In this document: in pieces, positions 47,186-56,112 of the stretch
How positions within the stretch are numbered: position 1 is the first letter of the stretch
Layout: each line of letters starts with the position of its first letter
From: Thomasclavelia spiroformis
GTDB lineage: Bacteria; Bacillota_I; Bacilli_A; Erysipelotrichales; Coprobacillaceae
Length of the DNA: 62,846 nucleotides
Assembly: GCA_018369555.1 (NCBI GenBank)
Contig: JAGZCC010000004.1
Span: 1 to 62,846, forward strand
Direction of reading: 5' to 3'
Notes under the pieces: model-generated
The model's database searches: none
The model's input: only the letters and a program-made list of their open reading frames with translations
Told to the model about the DNA's origin: nothing
Translations under genes and position numbers: made by a program

Positions 47186-47526
47186 TTGCCATTAATCATA
47201 TTAGATATCTCCTTAGAATATTTTCCAAAAATTGCGCTCACTTTATTAGTCGTTTGAACAATTCCCGATGCTCCTAAAGTTTTCAAACTTTCTAAATCAA
47301 CAAGACCATCATCCTTTACAAAAAAAGTTATTCTAGAAGAACTAGCCGTAGTTTCCTTAATATTATTTTTTCCACCGACTGCATTTATTAGCATATTTAT
47401 ATCAAGAGGAATATCATCAGCTTTAATTTGTTTCGGTTGCCTGTTTTTTATAATATAAGAAAAAATAATAGCTAAGACAATTATAACAATTAATGCAATT
47501 ATTCCATATAATAAATAATCATTCAT
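47182..47526 (-). CDS. Membrane-anchored EIIB-like domain without the active cysteine
   Basis: 114 residues from ATG 47524-47526, nine bases after GGGGG; an ATG two codons earlier is too close. One N-terminal helix (LLYGIIALIVIIVLAIIFSY), a basic linker, then a Glc-type PTS EIIB domain (~42-114): LINAVGGKNNIKE, DLESLKTLGASGIVQTTNKVSAIFG. Where active EIIB has D-A-C-I-T-R-L this one has T-A-S-S-S-R-I, so the phosphorylated Cys is Ser62. It cannot act as an ordinary phosphocarrier. A sensor or sugar-phosphate-binding role is possible. Divergent from the rodA gene. Confidence 0.8.
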   Translation of the reverse strand: MNDYLLYGIIALIVIIVLAIIFSYIIKNRQPKQIKADDIPLDINMLINAVGGKNNIKETTASSSRITFFVKDDGLVDLESLKTLGASGIVQTTNKVSAIFGKYSKEISNMINGK

Positions 47527-47614
47527 TACCATCTACCCCCTATTAATTATTATATAATTATAGTATACTATACCAAGATAGAAAAAACTATCTTTTTTAT
47601 AAAGGAGGAATTTT

Positions 47615-48811
47615 GTGGAAGAAAAAGAAAAATCTTTAATCTGTTGGTCTTTGATTAGCTTATTACTGTTATTTTGCTTTATTAGCTGTCTTGGAATAAA
47701 AAGCGCTACTCCGTTAATCACAAAAGGAAACCCTAGTACATATTGGATAAAACAGCTAATATTTTACGGAATATCATTTATACTGATGTTTATTGTTTTT
47801 AAAATTTCAAATGATCGAATATATTCATCGATGTGGATCATTTATGGTATTTTAATAGTTTTACTTGTTGGTTTGGCAGTAGAACACTTTCTCCATACAC
47901 ATTTTGGTATCCAAATAATACCGTTAGCAAAATTTGCTGGAGGAGCCACATCCTGGTATAAATTGCCCGGCTTTGACTTTCAACCTTCAGAATTTATGAA
48001 AATTATCATGGTTGTGGTAATGGCCGATACGATTGATAAACACAACAATAAATATCTTACTCATAATTTTCACAATGATTGTTTGTTAATTGGTAAAATT
48101 TTAGCCGTATCAATACCACCATGTATCTTAGTTTATTTACAAAATGATGCTGGTGTAACAATGATTATGTTAGCATCAGTTGTATTTATTATCTTTATGT
48201 CAGGTATTCAAGCGGGATGGTTTATCATTGGCGGGATAATTGTTGCTATTATTTTAGGAACGTTAGTATATATCTTTATATATGAACATGATTTATTTGT
48301 TAGTATTATTGGGGGCGATCATAAACTTGATCGTTTCTATGGGTGGATTGATCCTGAGGGAACTTACGGTAAACAAGGATATCAACTATTTAATGCTCTA
48401 TTATCATATGGTACAGCTGGTTTGTGGGGACATGGAATGGAAACTGCATTAATCAACTTACCTGAAGCACAGACAGATTTTATTTTTGCTGTAATCGCTC
48501 TAAGTTTCGGCTTTATTGGTGGAGGATTTACAATTCTAGCTATTTGTGTTTTTGATATATTACTAATTAGAATTGGTTTTAAATCACAAAATAATCGTGA
48601 TAAATATTTCAGTACCGGTATCTTAGGATTGTTGATTTTTCAGCAAGTTTGGAATATTGGAATGGTCCTTGGCCTCTTTCCAATAACCGGTATAACCTTA
48701 CCGTTTTTATCATACGGTGGATCATCATTACTTTCATATATGATTGCAATGGGTATCTTTTTAGATATGGAAAAACAAACCCGAATTATTGAACGAAAAA
48801 AAAGATATTAA
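47615..48811 (+). CDS. SEDS-family peptidoglycan polymerase (RodA/FtsW)
   Basis: 398 residues from GTG 47615 with AAAGGAGG upstream. About ten helices. SEDS marks: GFDFQPSEFMKI, YLQNDAGVTMIML, WIDPEGTYGKQGYQLFNALLSYGTAGLWGHG, LPEAQTDFIFAVI, and the C-terminal NIGMVLGLFPITGITLPFLSYGGSS. It polymerises lipid II glycan strands together with a class b PBP. RodA or FtsW cannot be told apart with confidence; no mre or dcw genes are near. Its 3' end overlaps the converging rluD-like gene by 4 bp. Confidence 0.92.
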   Translation: MEEKEKSLICWSLISLLLLFCFISCLGIKSATPLITKGNPSTYWIKQLIFYGISFILMFIVFKISNDRIYSSMWIIYGILIVLLVGLAVEHFLHTHFGIQIIPLAKFAGGATSWYKLPGFDFQPSEFMKIIMVVVMADTIDKHNNKYLTHNFHNDCLLIGKILAVSIPPCILVYLQNDAGVTMIMLASVVFIIFMSGIQAGWFIIGGIIVAIILGTLVYIFIYEHDLFVSIIGGDHKLDRFYGWIDPEGTYGKQGYQLFNALLSYGTAGLWGHGMETALINLPEAQTDFIFAVIALSFGFIGGGFTILAICVFDILLIRIGFKSQNNRDKYFSTGILGLLIFQQVWNIGMVLGLFPITGITLPFLSYGGSSLLSYMIAMGIFLDMEKQTRIIERKKRY

Positions 48812-48836
48812 AATTTCGATTTAATATCTTTTTTTA
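48797..48836. terminator. Shared terminator of rodA/ftsW and the rluD-like gene
   Basis: AAAAAAGATATTAAA pairs with TTTAATATCTTTTTT around ATTTCGA. The hairpin lies across both stop codons. Confidence 0.8.
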
Positions 48837-49647
48837 TTTTTATTAATTTATTTGTAAAAGGTGAAACAAATTCTAAATAAACACTATCCAAATAATAACT
48901 GCTTCTCTTTCCTTCTTTTGATCCATATAAACTATCCCCTAATAAAGGGTGACCAATTGAACTTAAATGAACTCTAATTTGATGCGTTCTTCCCGTTTTC
49001 AAATCACACTCAATTAAACTTTTATTATCAAACACTTTCAAACTACGATAAGCTGTAATTGCTTTTTTTCCATTTGAACCAATTAGCCTTTTAACACTAT
49101 TATCATCTTTAACAATCGGTTTATCAATTACTCCTCTTTCCTCTAGTATCCCTTCAACCAAACAATAATAAATCCTTTTTACTTGTTTAATATCTTTTGA
49201 TAATAAATAATGAGCTTGTCTATTTTTTGCTACTAACATTAACCCTTGAGTATCTTTGTCTAAACGATTCACCAAATGCACAGTTGCTTTAAGATTAGAC
49301 ATTTTAAAATAATAAATTATAGCATTAGCAATTGTCTTATTTGGATAACGCTTAGTTGGAATACAAGGAATACCTGCTGGTTTATCAATCACCAAATAAT
49401 TTTCATCTTCATAAACAACTTTTAAAAAATATTCATACGGTTCCATTGTTGTTTGTTCATCAGGCCAGACCAATTCAATTAAATCATTTTCTTTTAAACA
49501 ATATCTAACCGTTTGATGTTTCCCATTCACTAAAATATCACCATTCATTTTAATAGCTTTAATAGCTTTTTTACTTAAATTTTGTTTAAACAAAAAATCT
49601 TTCAACAAAACCTGATCATCTTCTATCCCTACAACAAATCTATCCAT
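48808..49647 (-). CDS. RluA/RluD-family pseudouridine synthase (YjbO-like)
   Basis: 279 residues. N-terminal S4 domain (LSKKAIKAIKMNGDILVNGK), then VIDKPAGIPCIP, NRLDKDTQGLMLVA with the catalytic aspartate (Asn replaces the usual His before Arg), and GRTHQIRVHLSSIGHPLLGDSLYG. Its start overlaps nadK by 8 nt, as in Bacillus yjbN-yjbO, so the two are co-translated. Confidence 0.92.
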   Translation of the reverse strand: MDRFVVGIEDDQVLLKDFLFKQNLSKKAIKAIKMNGDILVNGKHQTVRYCLKENDLIELVWPDEQTTMEPYEYFLKVVYEDENYLVIDKPAGIPCIPTKRYPNKTIANAIIYYFKMSNLKATVHLVNRLDKDTQGLMLVAKNRQAHYLLSKDIKQVKRIYYCLVEGILEERGVIDKPIVKDDNSVKRLIGSNGKKAITAYRSLKVFDNKSLIECDLKTGRTHQIRVHLSSIGHPLLGDSLYGSKEGKRSSYYLDSVYLEFVSPFTNKLIKIKKDIKSKF

Positions 49648-50422
49648 TAATAAACGCCCTTCTTATTCTTTGAACAAACGATTTTTCCTCATATTCAATA
49701 AAATTAATTGTTTTCTTTGCAATCTTAATTTCTATACTATCAACATCTTTAATTTGATAAGATAAATGATCAATTCCTAAATAAACCTGCTCAAAATTAT
49801 GTCCAATCAACTTAATCATATTACTTGCATCTAAAACCAAACTTGAACCTAGACTCCGATATGCATTATGCTGAATTCCAGCTACTTCGGTTAATTGCAT
49901 CAGTGGTGTTCCAGGATAAATAACTGCACCACCAATTGATTTATTATATGCAGTAGAACCAGCCGGTGTCGAAACACATAATCCATTTCCTCTAAACACT
50001 TCCAATAACTCATCATTAATATAAACATCTATAACTTGCGTTGTATAACCATAATCTATACGCATTTCATTCAAAGCAAAATAAACATCTTCTTTTTTTT
50101 CATGTTTAACTTTTATCTCTAATAAATTACGGGCCAGCAAATGATAACAATCATTTTTGATTGCTTCAACTAGCTTTGTTATTTCATCTTTTCGAAAATC
50201 TGTAAAAAATCCTAACGTACCCGTATGAACTCCTAAAAAATTAACATCTTTACTTAAATACTGATGAACAGATAATAGCATTGTTCCATCGCCACCAACA
50301 CTAATTACTAGATCTGGATTTTCTTGATCATATTCCATTATTGCATCCAATTGTGTTTTAATTTTACTTGCAATTTGATGCGATAATTGATCTTGTTTTA
50401 TTACTAATGCATATTGTTTCAT
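49640..50422 (-). CDS. nadK: NAD kinase
   Basis: 260 residues from ATG 50420-50422 after GGTGAAAACA; the ORF opens four codons earlier. Motifs: SVGGDGTMLLSV, GVHTGTLGFFTDF, ALNEMRID and STPAGSTAYNKSIGGAV. Phosphorylates NAD to NADP. Divergent from the CYTH gene across 53 bp that hold a perfect 22-bp palindrome. Confidence 0.96.
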   Translation of the reverse strand: MKQYALVIKQDQLSHQIASKIKTQLDAIMEYDQENPDLVISVGGDGTMLLSVHQYLSKDVNFLGVHTGTLGFFTDFRKDEITKLVEAIKNDCYHLLARNLLEIKVKHEKKEDVYFALNEMRIDYGYTTQVIDVYINDELLEVFRGNGLCVSTPAGSTAYNKSIGGAVIYPGTPLMQLTEVAGIQHNAYRSLGSSLVLDASNMIKLIGHNFEQVYLGIDHLSYQIKDVDSIEIKIAKKTINFIEYEEKSFVQRIRRAFING

Positions 50423-50440
50423 TGTTTTCACCAACCTTAG

Positions 50441-50462
50441 AGTATATACTATAGTATATACT
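50441..50462. promoter_or_regulatory. 22-bp perfect palindrome in the nadK-CYTH divergent region
   Basis: AGTATATACTA is followed directly by its exact complement, TAGTATATACT. It contains TATACT boxes on both strands, so it is either two overlapping divergent -10 regions or an operator for a dimeric regulator. The whole region between start codons is only 53 bp. Confidence 0.55.
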
Positions 50463-50475
50463 AATGGAGGTAACT

Positions 50476-51039
50476 ATGGAAGAAAACTTAGAAATAGAAT
50501 TTAAAATATTACTAAATAAAGAAGTTTATAATCAAATTATTAGTGATTATCCAATCGATGTATCATACACACAAACTAACTATTATTTAATGCACCCCAT
50601 TTTAAATAAATTAAAATATTCACTTAGAATTAGAGAAAAAAATAATCAATATGAATTAACTTTAAAACAGCCACAAACCACAGGTACTCTAGAAACAAAT
50701 TTAATCATCGACAAAGAAACTAAAGATAAAATTCTAAATAATCAATTAATTCATAATAAAGTATTTGATTTACTAAGCGAATATAATCTAGATAGTACAA
50801 TGTTTAATACAAACAACTCACTAAAAACCCTTCGAAAAGAAATACATACCCCTTATGGATTAATTTGTCTTGATTATAATTGTTATAACCACATGGAAGA
50901 TTATGAACTAGAATATGAGGTAGTTGATTATACTCAAGGAAAACAAGCTTTTTTAAAGTTTATTAAACAATATAACTTATCATACAAACATAACTGTATT
51001 AGTAAGATTCATCGACTTATCAATTCATTATCAAAATAA
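50476..51039 (+). CDS. CYTH-domain protein (YjbK-like)
   Basis: 187 residues from ATG 50476 after GGAGG; the ORF opens four codons upstream. The ExExK signature is EIEFK at residues 5-9. Further strands carry YSLRIREKNNQYELTLKQP, and charged residues (EYEVVDYTQG) line the tunnel. CYTH proteins hydrolyse triphosphates or polyphosphate using divalent metal. Its Bacillus counterpart sits close to nadK (yjbN), matching the layout here. Confidence 0.88.
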   Translation: MEENLEIEFKILLNKEVYNQIISDYPIDVSYTQTNYYLMHPILNKLKYSLRIREKNNQYELTLKQPQTTGTLETNLIIDKETKDKILNNQLIHNKVFDLLSEYNLDSTMFNTNNSLKTLRKEIHTPYGLICLDYNCYNHMEDYELEYEVVDYTQGKQAFLKFIKQYNLSYKHNCISKIHRLINSLSK

Positions 51040-51056
51040 ATTTAATATCACAAAAC

Positions 51057-51101
51057 AAAAAGCATCAATTAAAATTATTAAACTTTAATTGATGCTTTTT
51101 T
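51057..51101. terminator. Bidirectional terminator between the CYTH gene and spx
   Basis: AAAAGCATCAATTAAA pairs with TTTAATTGATGCTTTT; A- and T-runs on both sides. Confidence 0.85.
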
Positions 51102-51123
51102 ATAAATTATTCAAATACCCAAC

Positions 51124-51570
51124 TTATTTTGATTTAAAATACGCTTCCTTCATATTACACGGCTTACCTATAAACTGTGGACAGTTATCTTTACTAGGAC
51201 ATTCAGCCAATTTACGAAGTTCCCTTGGAATAAAAACTCTGATTTCTTCAGCATTATAACCAACTTGAAATCTTCTTTCATCAATCATAATCGGTCTTTT
51301 TAATACAGAGGGATTATCTTGAATAAATTTAATCAATTCATTAATTGACATACTATCAATGTCAATATTATTTTCTTTAATTATCTTACTCCGTTTGGAA
51401 ATGATATCATCTGTTCCATTCTCACTTCGTTCCAATAATTCTTTCAATTCAATTTCTCTAAGTAAAGTTGAAAAAATATTCTTTTCCACATACGGAATAT
51501 TATGTTCTTTTAACCATGACTTCACCTTTCTACATGATGCACAACTAGGTGCTGTATATATCCGAATCAT
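51124..51570 (-). CDS. spx: Spx/ArsC-family transcriptional regulator
   Basis: 148 residues. The N-terminal redox switch CASC lies in YTAPSCASCRKVKSWL. The middle has LKRPIMIDERRFQVGYN and EEIRVFIPR, both typical of Spx. The C-terminal extension carries additional cysteines (CPSKDNC, GKPC). Spx binds the RNA polymerase alpha subunit and controls thiol-stress genes, and is itself removed by ClpXP. AAGGGAG precedes the ATG. Located with yjbA-, yjbK-, yjbN- and yjbO-like genes as in Bacillus. Confidence 0.9.
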   Translation of the reverse strand: MIRIYTAPSCASCRKVKSWLKEHNIPYVEKNIFSTLLREIELKELLERSENGTDDIISKRSKIIKENNIDIDSMSINELIKFIQDNPSVLKRPIMIDERRFQVGYNAEEIRVFIPRELRKLAECPSKDNCPQFIGKPCNMKEAYFKSK

Positions 51571-51674
51571 AATATCATCTCCCTTACTTATTTATTATAC
51601 ATTATTTTTATTATTTTGCTATCATTTTCCGTTAAAACCTAGTTAAATACTATTATTTATCAATACATCATTCA

Positions 51675-52253
51675 TTACTTTTTAACAAACTCATTATATA
51701 ACAACTCATGAATAAATGAATAACCATGTTCTAACTTCTTTTTTAATCTTAAGTACATCCCAATACTTTTTTCATCTTTAATCTCTAATTCATTACAGAT
51801 TTTAAAAAATTCATCATAGTCCTCAACATATAATTTATCTATCATATTATCGACATATTGTTTTTTTAGCCGTTCACTTCTCGTTAGCCCATACTCTTTT
51901 ACCAATCCTTCATCATACATATAATAATTAAATATTGTTAAGTCTTGCGTTTTTAAAAAACTATTAATCAACGAACGTTGATTTATCATCGGTAATGAAC
52001 GATAAGTCAATTTACCAAGATTATTAATCTCAACTACTACACTATAACCCCCATTTCCTACAATAAAAATGCTATTAAAATATTGTTGTTCAAATAAATT
52101 AATACATCCATAAATAAAATCATGCAATGTTTTATCATCAACTAAATAACCATTTAAAACAGAAATGATTTCTAAATCATCATTTTCATCCCATTCATAC
52201 GATTCTAGTAATTCCTCATCCTCTTTAACCCAATTAACAATTATATCTTTCAT
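51675..52253 (-). CDS. YjbA-like DUF3603 protein
   Basis: 192 residues from ATG 52251-52253 after GGGAGG; the ORF opens four codons earlier. ESYEWDENDDLEIISVL, LHDFIYGCINLF, the central VGNGGYSVVVEINNLGKLTYRSLPMINQR and the YGLTRSERLKKQYVDNMIDKL segment follow the DUF3603 (UPF0736, Bacillus YjbA) pattern. Function unknown. Its place next to spx also recalls the yjb region, which supports the assignment. Confidence 0.65.
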   Translation of the reverse strand: MKDIIVNWVKEDEELLESYEWDENDDLEIISVLNGYLVDDKTLHDFIYGCINLFEQQYFNSIFIVGNGGYSVVVEINNLGKLTYRSLPMINQRSLINSFLKTQDLTIFNYYMYDEGLVKEYGLTRSERLKKQYVDNMIDKLYVEDYDEFFKICNELEIKDEKSIGMYLRLKKKLEHGYSFIHELLYNEFVKK

Positions 52254-52347
52254 ATATCCTCCCATATAATTATATGTATACTTTATTAAATCATGTTTTA
52301 CTATATTTTTATTTTTAATTAAGCTATAATGTGACCGAGGTGATTAC

Positions 52348-53193
52348 ATGGAATTAATTAAAAATATTATTATCTACGGCATTCTTAGTGCAGTCTGTGG
52401 ACTTGCTGTAGCCATACCTATTTCTAGTAGCGGTCATTTAATTATTTTTCAAAATATTTTTGAGAAAATGAATCTTGCAGCACCTCAAATTAATGATTTA
52501 ACATTTGAAATAGTTATTAGTATCGGTTCATTAACTGCAATCATGTATTATTATCGCCGTGAAATTATTGAATTATTCACGATGTTTATTAACTATCTTA
52601 AAAAAAGTGATCAAAAAAATAATTATGTTTATGGGTTTCGATATTGCATATTATTATTTATAACAACAATTCCTTTTGGGATTACTAGCTATTTATTCAA
52701 TGATAAAATTAAATTATTATTTCAAAATTCTAAATTAGTCGGCTGTTCATTAATTGTAACTGCAATATTCATTTTGTTACTTCATAAGTTTGGATATCAT
52801 AAAAAAAGAACTCCTGTAAAAAAAATAAATCTTTTCATTGCTTTAAAAATGGGAATAATTCAACTTCTTTCACTATTTCCAGGTGTTTCTCATAGCGGAG
52901 TAACTTTAAGCATTGGTATGTTAAATGGTTTATCACCAAAAACAGCTCAAGATTTTTCTTTTCTTATGTTCATTCCTATTAGTATTATTAATATTATTTT
53001 AAAAGTAAATGTTTTTTTTAATATAAATACATTACAAGCATCATGGTTATTATATTTAATTACTTTTTTAATCAGTGTAATTACAACATACTTTTCCTTA
53101 AAATTATTGTTTAAATTATTAAAGAAAAGAAAATTAATTTTCTTTTCTAGATATTGTCTAATTATTGGAATTTTAATAGTATTATTCTTATAA
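52348..53193 (+). CDS. uppP: Undecaprenyl-diphosphatase (BacA type)
   Basis: 281 residues, about eight helices. Both active-site regions are visible: IPISSSGHLIIFQ near the N-terminus and FPGVSHSGVTLSIGML around residue 180. It converts undecaprenyl diphosphate to the monophosphate, which recycles the wall-lipid carrier, and can confer bacitracin tolerance. GAGGTGA precedes the ATG. Confidence 0.95.
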   Translation: MELIKNIIIYGILSAVCGLAVAIPISSSGHLIIFQNIFEKMNLAAPQINDLTFEIVISIGSLTAIMYYYRREIIELFTMFINYLKKSDQKNNYVYGFRYCILLFITTIPFGITSYLFNDKIKLLFQNSKLVGCSLIVTAIFILLLHKFGYHKKRTPVKKINLFIALKMGIIQLLSLFPGVSHSGVTLSIGMLNGLSPKTAQDFSFLMFIPISIINIILKVNVFFNINTLQASWLLYLITFLISVITTYFSLKLLFKLLKKRKLIFFSRYCLIIGILIVLFL

Positions 53194-53204
53194 CTAAATA
53201 AAAT

Positions 53205-53245
53205 AATTGGTATAGTTATATTAATATTAACTATACCAATTGTTT
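53205..53245. terminator. Shared terminator of uppP and ridA
   Basis: AATTGGTATAGTTA pairs with TAACTATACCAATT; TGTTTTATTT follows on the plus strand. The right arm reaches the ridA stop. Confidence 0.85.
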
Positions 53246-53619
53246 TATTTAACTGCGATAACTTCAACCTCAATCAAAGCCCCTTTTGGAAGCTTTGCAA
53301 CTTCAACTGCACTACGAGCTGGAAATGGTTCAACAAAATATGTAGCATAAATATCATTTACTGTCACAAAATCATCCATGTTATCTAAAAATACAGTTGT
53401 TTTAACGACATTAGAAAAATCTAATCCTTGACTTTCTAATAATCCTTTTACATTTTTTAAAGCTTGATGCGCTTGAGCTTCTACTCCCTCAGGCATTAAA
53501 CCAGTTTCTGGATCTAAAGGAATTTGTCCAGAGAAAAAATACATATTACCAACATTAATTCCTTGACTATATGGTCCAATTGCACCCGGTGCCTTATTAG
53601 TTTTCACTACGTTTTTCAT
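53245..53619 (-). CDS. ridA: RidA (2-iminobutanoate/2-iminopropanoate deaminase)
   Basis: 124 residues, full length. KAPGAIGPYSQGI, MYFFSGQIPLDPETG, VVKTTVFL, and ...FPARSAVEVAKLPKGALIEVEVIA contain the substrate arginine and closing glutamate. It clears reactive enamine/imine intermediates made by PLP enzymes such as threonine dehydratase. AGGAGG lies upstream. Confidence 0.95.
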   Translation of the reverse strand: MKNVVKTNKAPGAIGPYSQGINVGNMYFFSGQIPLDPETGLMPEGVEAQAHQALKNVKGLLESQGLDFSNVVKTTVFLDNMDDFVTVNDIYATYFVEPFPARSAVEVAKLPKGALIEVEVIAVK

Positions 53620-53838
53620 CTTATTACCTCCTTTTTACCCATTATAGCAAAATTAACCTAACAAAACAAATCCTGATTCTATAATAAAAACTAACTACTC
53701 TAAAAATAATTTGTATCTTCTATTATCAATAAACGATTAAAAAATCGAACTCAAATTATTTTTGAATTAATATTTAATTGCTCCTGTTCATCTTGTATAA
53801 ATTAAATCATTTTGTTATAGTGGAGCAGAGGTGAGAAG

Positions 53839-54348
53839 ATGAATCCAAAGATTAAAAATATGATTTATTGTTCAATGTTTGCATGCATCATTGCAATTTT
53901 AGCACAAGTTAAAATTGATTTACCTAGTATGGTTCCAATAACTTTGCAAACATTGGGAATATATCTAGTTTCATGTTATTTAAAACCAAAATTAGCTTTT
54001 ATAAGCATAATTGTTTATTTATTTATGGGCATTATTGGTTTACCAGTATTTACTGGTTTCAAAGGTGGGATAGGTATTCTTTTTGGACCTACCGGAGGGT
54101 ATATTTTTAGTTTTCCAATTATGACGTTAATCATCAGTTTAATTATAAATAAAAATAATACTTTATTTTCTAAAATATTCGCTATGATCTTAGGGACTAT
54201 TATTTGTTATTTACTTGGTACATTATGGTTTATTTTTATTACAGACAATTCATTTATATTGGCATTATCAATGTGTGTAATCCCTTTTATTCCTGGTGAT
54301 ATTTTTAAAATCAGTGTAACTTTAATATTATCAAAAAAATTAATCTAG
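53839..54348 (+). CDS. bioY: Biotin transporter substrate-binding subunit BioY
   Basis: 169 residues with six helices. Family marks: MVPITLQTLGIYLVS, FGPTGGYIFSFPI and CVIPFIPGDIFKI. BioY is the S component of a biotin ECF transporter; the shared EcfA/T module is not in this window. GAGGTGAGAAG precedes the ATG. I see no BirA-type operator upstream. No biotin synthesis genes are nearby, which fits a scavenger. Confidence 0.93.
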   Translation: MNPKIKNMIYCSMFACIIAILAQVKIDLPSMVPITLQTLGIYLVSCYLKPKLAFISIIVYLFMGIIGLPVFTGFKGGIGILFGPTGGYIFSFPIMTLIISLIINKNNTLFSKIFAMILGTIICYLLGTLWFIFITDNSFILALSMCVIPFIPGDIFKISVTLILSKKLI

Positions 54349-54349
54349 C

Positions 54350-54385
54350 ATAAAAAGACTCTTAACGAGTCTTTTTATGCTTGTT
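54350..54385. terminator. Shared terminator of bioY and the MATE gene
   Basis: AGCATAAAAAGACTC pairs with GAGTCTTTTTATGCT around TTAAC; the right arm covers the MATE stop codon. Confidence 0.85.
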
Positions 54386-55733
54386 TATCCAAATTTTTAT
54401 ATGTTCGATAAAATAAAGTTGACGTAATTAAAACTGCACAAGTATCTGCTATTGGCTCAGCCAAGAACACTGCAAATGTTTGATTTGAAATAAATAATGG
54501 TAAAACAAAAATTAATGGAATTAATAAAATGATTTTTCTTAATACCGCAAGAAATACTGATGTTTTAGCATTTCCTATAGCTATAAAAGTTTGTTGACAA
54601 GCAATTTGAATACCAAAAATACCTGAAGCTGCCATATATACTCTCATTGCCCAACGTGTATGTTCTATTAAATTACTATCATTAGTAAAAATATAAATAA
54701 ATACATCTGGTATAAAAACAGCTACCGCCCATAATAACATTGAATATGTCAATGTACATTTCAACAAAAGTTTAAATGTTTGTTTAACCCTATCAATATT
54801 ATTTGCTCCATAATTATAGCTTACAATTGGTTGTGAGCCTTGCGTTAATCCTTGTAAAGGTAACATTGAAAATTGCATTACACTAGTAAGAATTGTCATT
54901 GATCCTACAGCAATATCGCCACCATATTTTAACAATGACGTATTAAAACAAACAGAAATTACGCTTTCTGTAAATTGCATAATAAAAGGTGAAAGTCCTA
55001 GAGCTAGACAAGGCATAATTACTTTTCGATCTGGTTTTAAATTTTTTAATTTAATTTTTAAAGTACTTTTTTTACTAATCAAAAAATAAACAACCCATAT
55101 GGATGAAATCCCTTGTGAAATTATTGTTGCTAAGGCTGCTCCTTTTACCCCCATTGAAAACTTAAAAATAAAAATTGGATCTAAAATAATATTACATACA
55201 GCTCCAATAGCTACTGTAAACATTCCAATTTTCGCATATCCTTGAGCATTAATAAAAGCATTCAGTCCTAAAGCCAATTGTACAAAAATTGTACCTAATG
55301 AATAAATTTTCATATATTCAAGAGCATATCCAATCGTTTTTGAACTAGCACCAAAAACTAATAAAATATCTTCTCCCCAAACAAAAAACACAAACGTTAA
55401 AACAGTTGCCATGATTACAAGCATTAAAGTACAATTACCCAAGATTTTTTCTGCTGCACCCTTATCATTTTTTCCCATCATTATAGAAGCTCTTGGAGCT
55501 CCTCCCATTGATACTAACGCAGCAAAAGCCGATATTGCCATAATTACCGGCATAGTTACTCCAACACCAGTTAAAGCATCAGAACCAATTTTAGGAATAT
55601 GTCCTATATACATTCTATCAACCATATTATATAAAACATTTATTATTTGAGCTAAAATGGCGGGTAATGCTAATTTTAAAAGCAATTCCCCGATTTTATC
55701 TTTTCCTAAATCAGTAACTTTTTCTTCTTTCAT
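54375..55733 (-). CDS. MATE-family efflux transporter
   Basis: 452 residues with about 12 helices in two similar halves (LALPAILAQIINVLYNMVDR in the first, LGLSPFIMQFTESVISVCFN in the second). GAAPRASIMMGKNDKGAAE and QGSQPIVSYNYGANN are typical of the DinF/NorM-like group. It exports cationic drugs or metabolites using Na+ or H+. AGGAGGAAC precedes the ATG. Upstream lies the tandem terminator-bearing element at 55888-56334, which could control it if read through. Confidence 0.93.
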   Translation of the reverse strand: MKEEKVTDLGKDKIGELLLKLALPAILAQIINVLYNMVDRMYIGHIPKIGSDALTGVGVTMPVIMAISAFAALVSMGGAPRASIMMGKNDKGAAEKILGNCTLMLVIMATVLTFVFFVWGEDILLVFGASSKTIGYALEYMKIYSLGTIFVQLALGLNAFINAQGYAKIGMFTVAIGAVCNIILDPIFIFKFSMGVKGAALATIISQGISSIWVVYFLISKKSTLKIKLKNLKPDRKVIMPCLALGLSPFIMQFTESVISVCFNTSLLKYGGDIAVGSMTILTSVMQFSMLPLQGLTQGSQPIVSYNYGANNIDRVKQTFKLLLKCTLTYSMLLWAVAVFIPDVFIYIFTNDSNLIEHTRWAMRVYMAASGIFGIQIACQQTFIAIGNAKTSVFLAVLRKIILLIPLIFVLPLFISNQTFAVFLAEPIADTCAVLITSTLFYRTYKNLDKQA

Positions 55734-55887
55734 AAAGTTCCTCCTATATATTTATCAAATAAATAAAAATAGAATAATTACTAAATCAATATTATAACAT
55801 GTCACTTAATCTTATAATCTCTATTAATTTACTAACTGATCATTTTTATTTTTTTTACAATAAGACATTATAACACTTTTGATATAA

Positions 55888-56090
55888 AAGTAAAACTAGT
55901 AGCAATCAGCTACTAGTTTTAACTTCGGGGAAAGGGAAACTGTTTGTAGTCTATAATATATTAAGAGAAAGGAATGAAAAACATAAATCTATTTTGACTA
56001 CACTTATAATATAGCCAATAATTATAAAATTAATTCATTAAAATATTAAAAAAAATCGGTAATATTATGGCATATTGTATTATAAGCTTT
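55888..56090 (-). ncRNA. Candidate small RNA / leader element, copy 1, with terminator
   Basis: Repeat body 55927-56090 and a terminator after it on the minus strand (55892-55920: AAAACTAGTAGC pairs with GCTACTAGTTTT, then TTTTACTTTTAT). The minus-strand RNA has TGTAGTC and GACTACA arms that can enclose a ~48-nt loop holding CATTCCTTTCTC, the complement of a ribosome site plus start codon. After the stem a C-rich single strand (TTTCCCTTTCCCC) leads into the terminator. The element lacks a long ORF. Copy 2 at 56113-56334 has the same order. A possible -10 TATAAT lies inside the repeat, with no clear -35. Confidence 0.4.
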
Positions 56091-56112
56091 ATCCTATATA
56101 ATTATTAGAAAG

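Noticed and set aside
47533..47721. 62-codon minus-strand ORF over the rodA start
   Set aside because: Overlaps the promoter and N-terminus of the SEDS gene, with no ribosome site.
53620..53838. BirA operator upstream of bioY
   Set aside because: No dyad resembling the TTGTTAAC-type biotin operator is present in the gap.
55923..56095. Seven-codon leader peptide (MKNINLF) on the plus strand of the repeat element
   Set aside because: Copy 2 has lost the ATG, and only the minus strand places a terminator after both copies.
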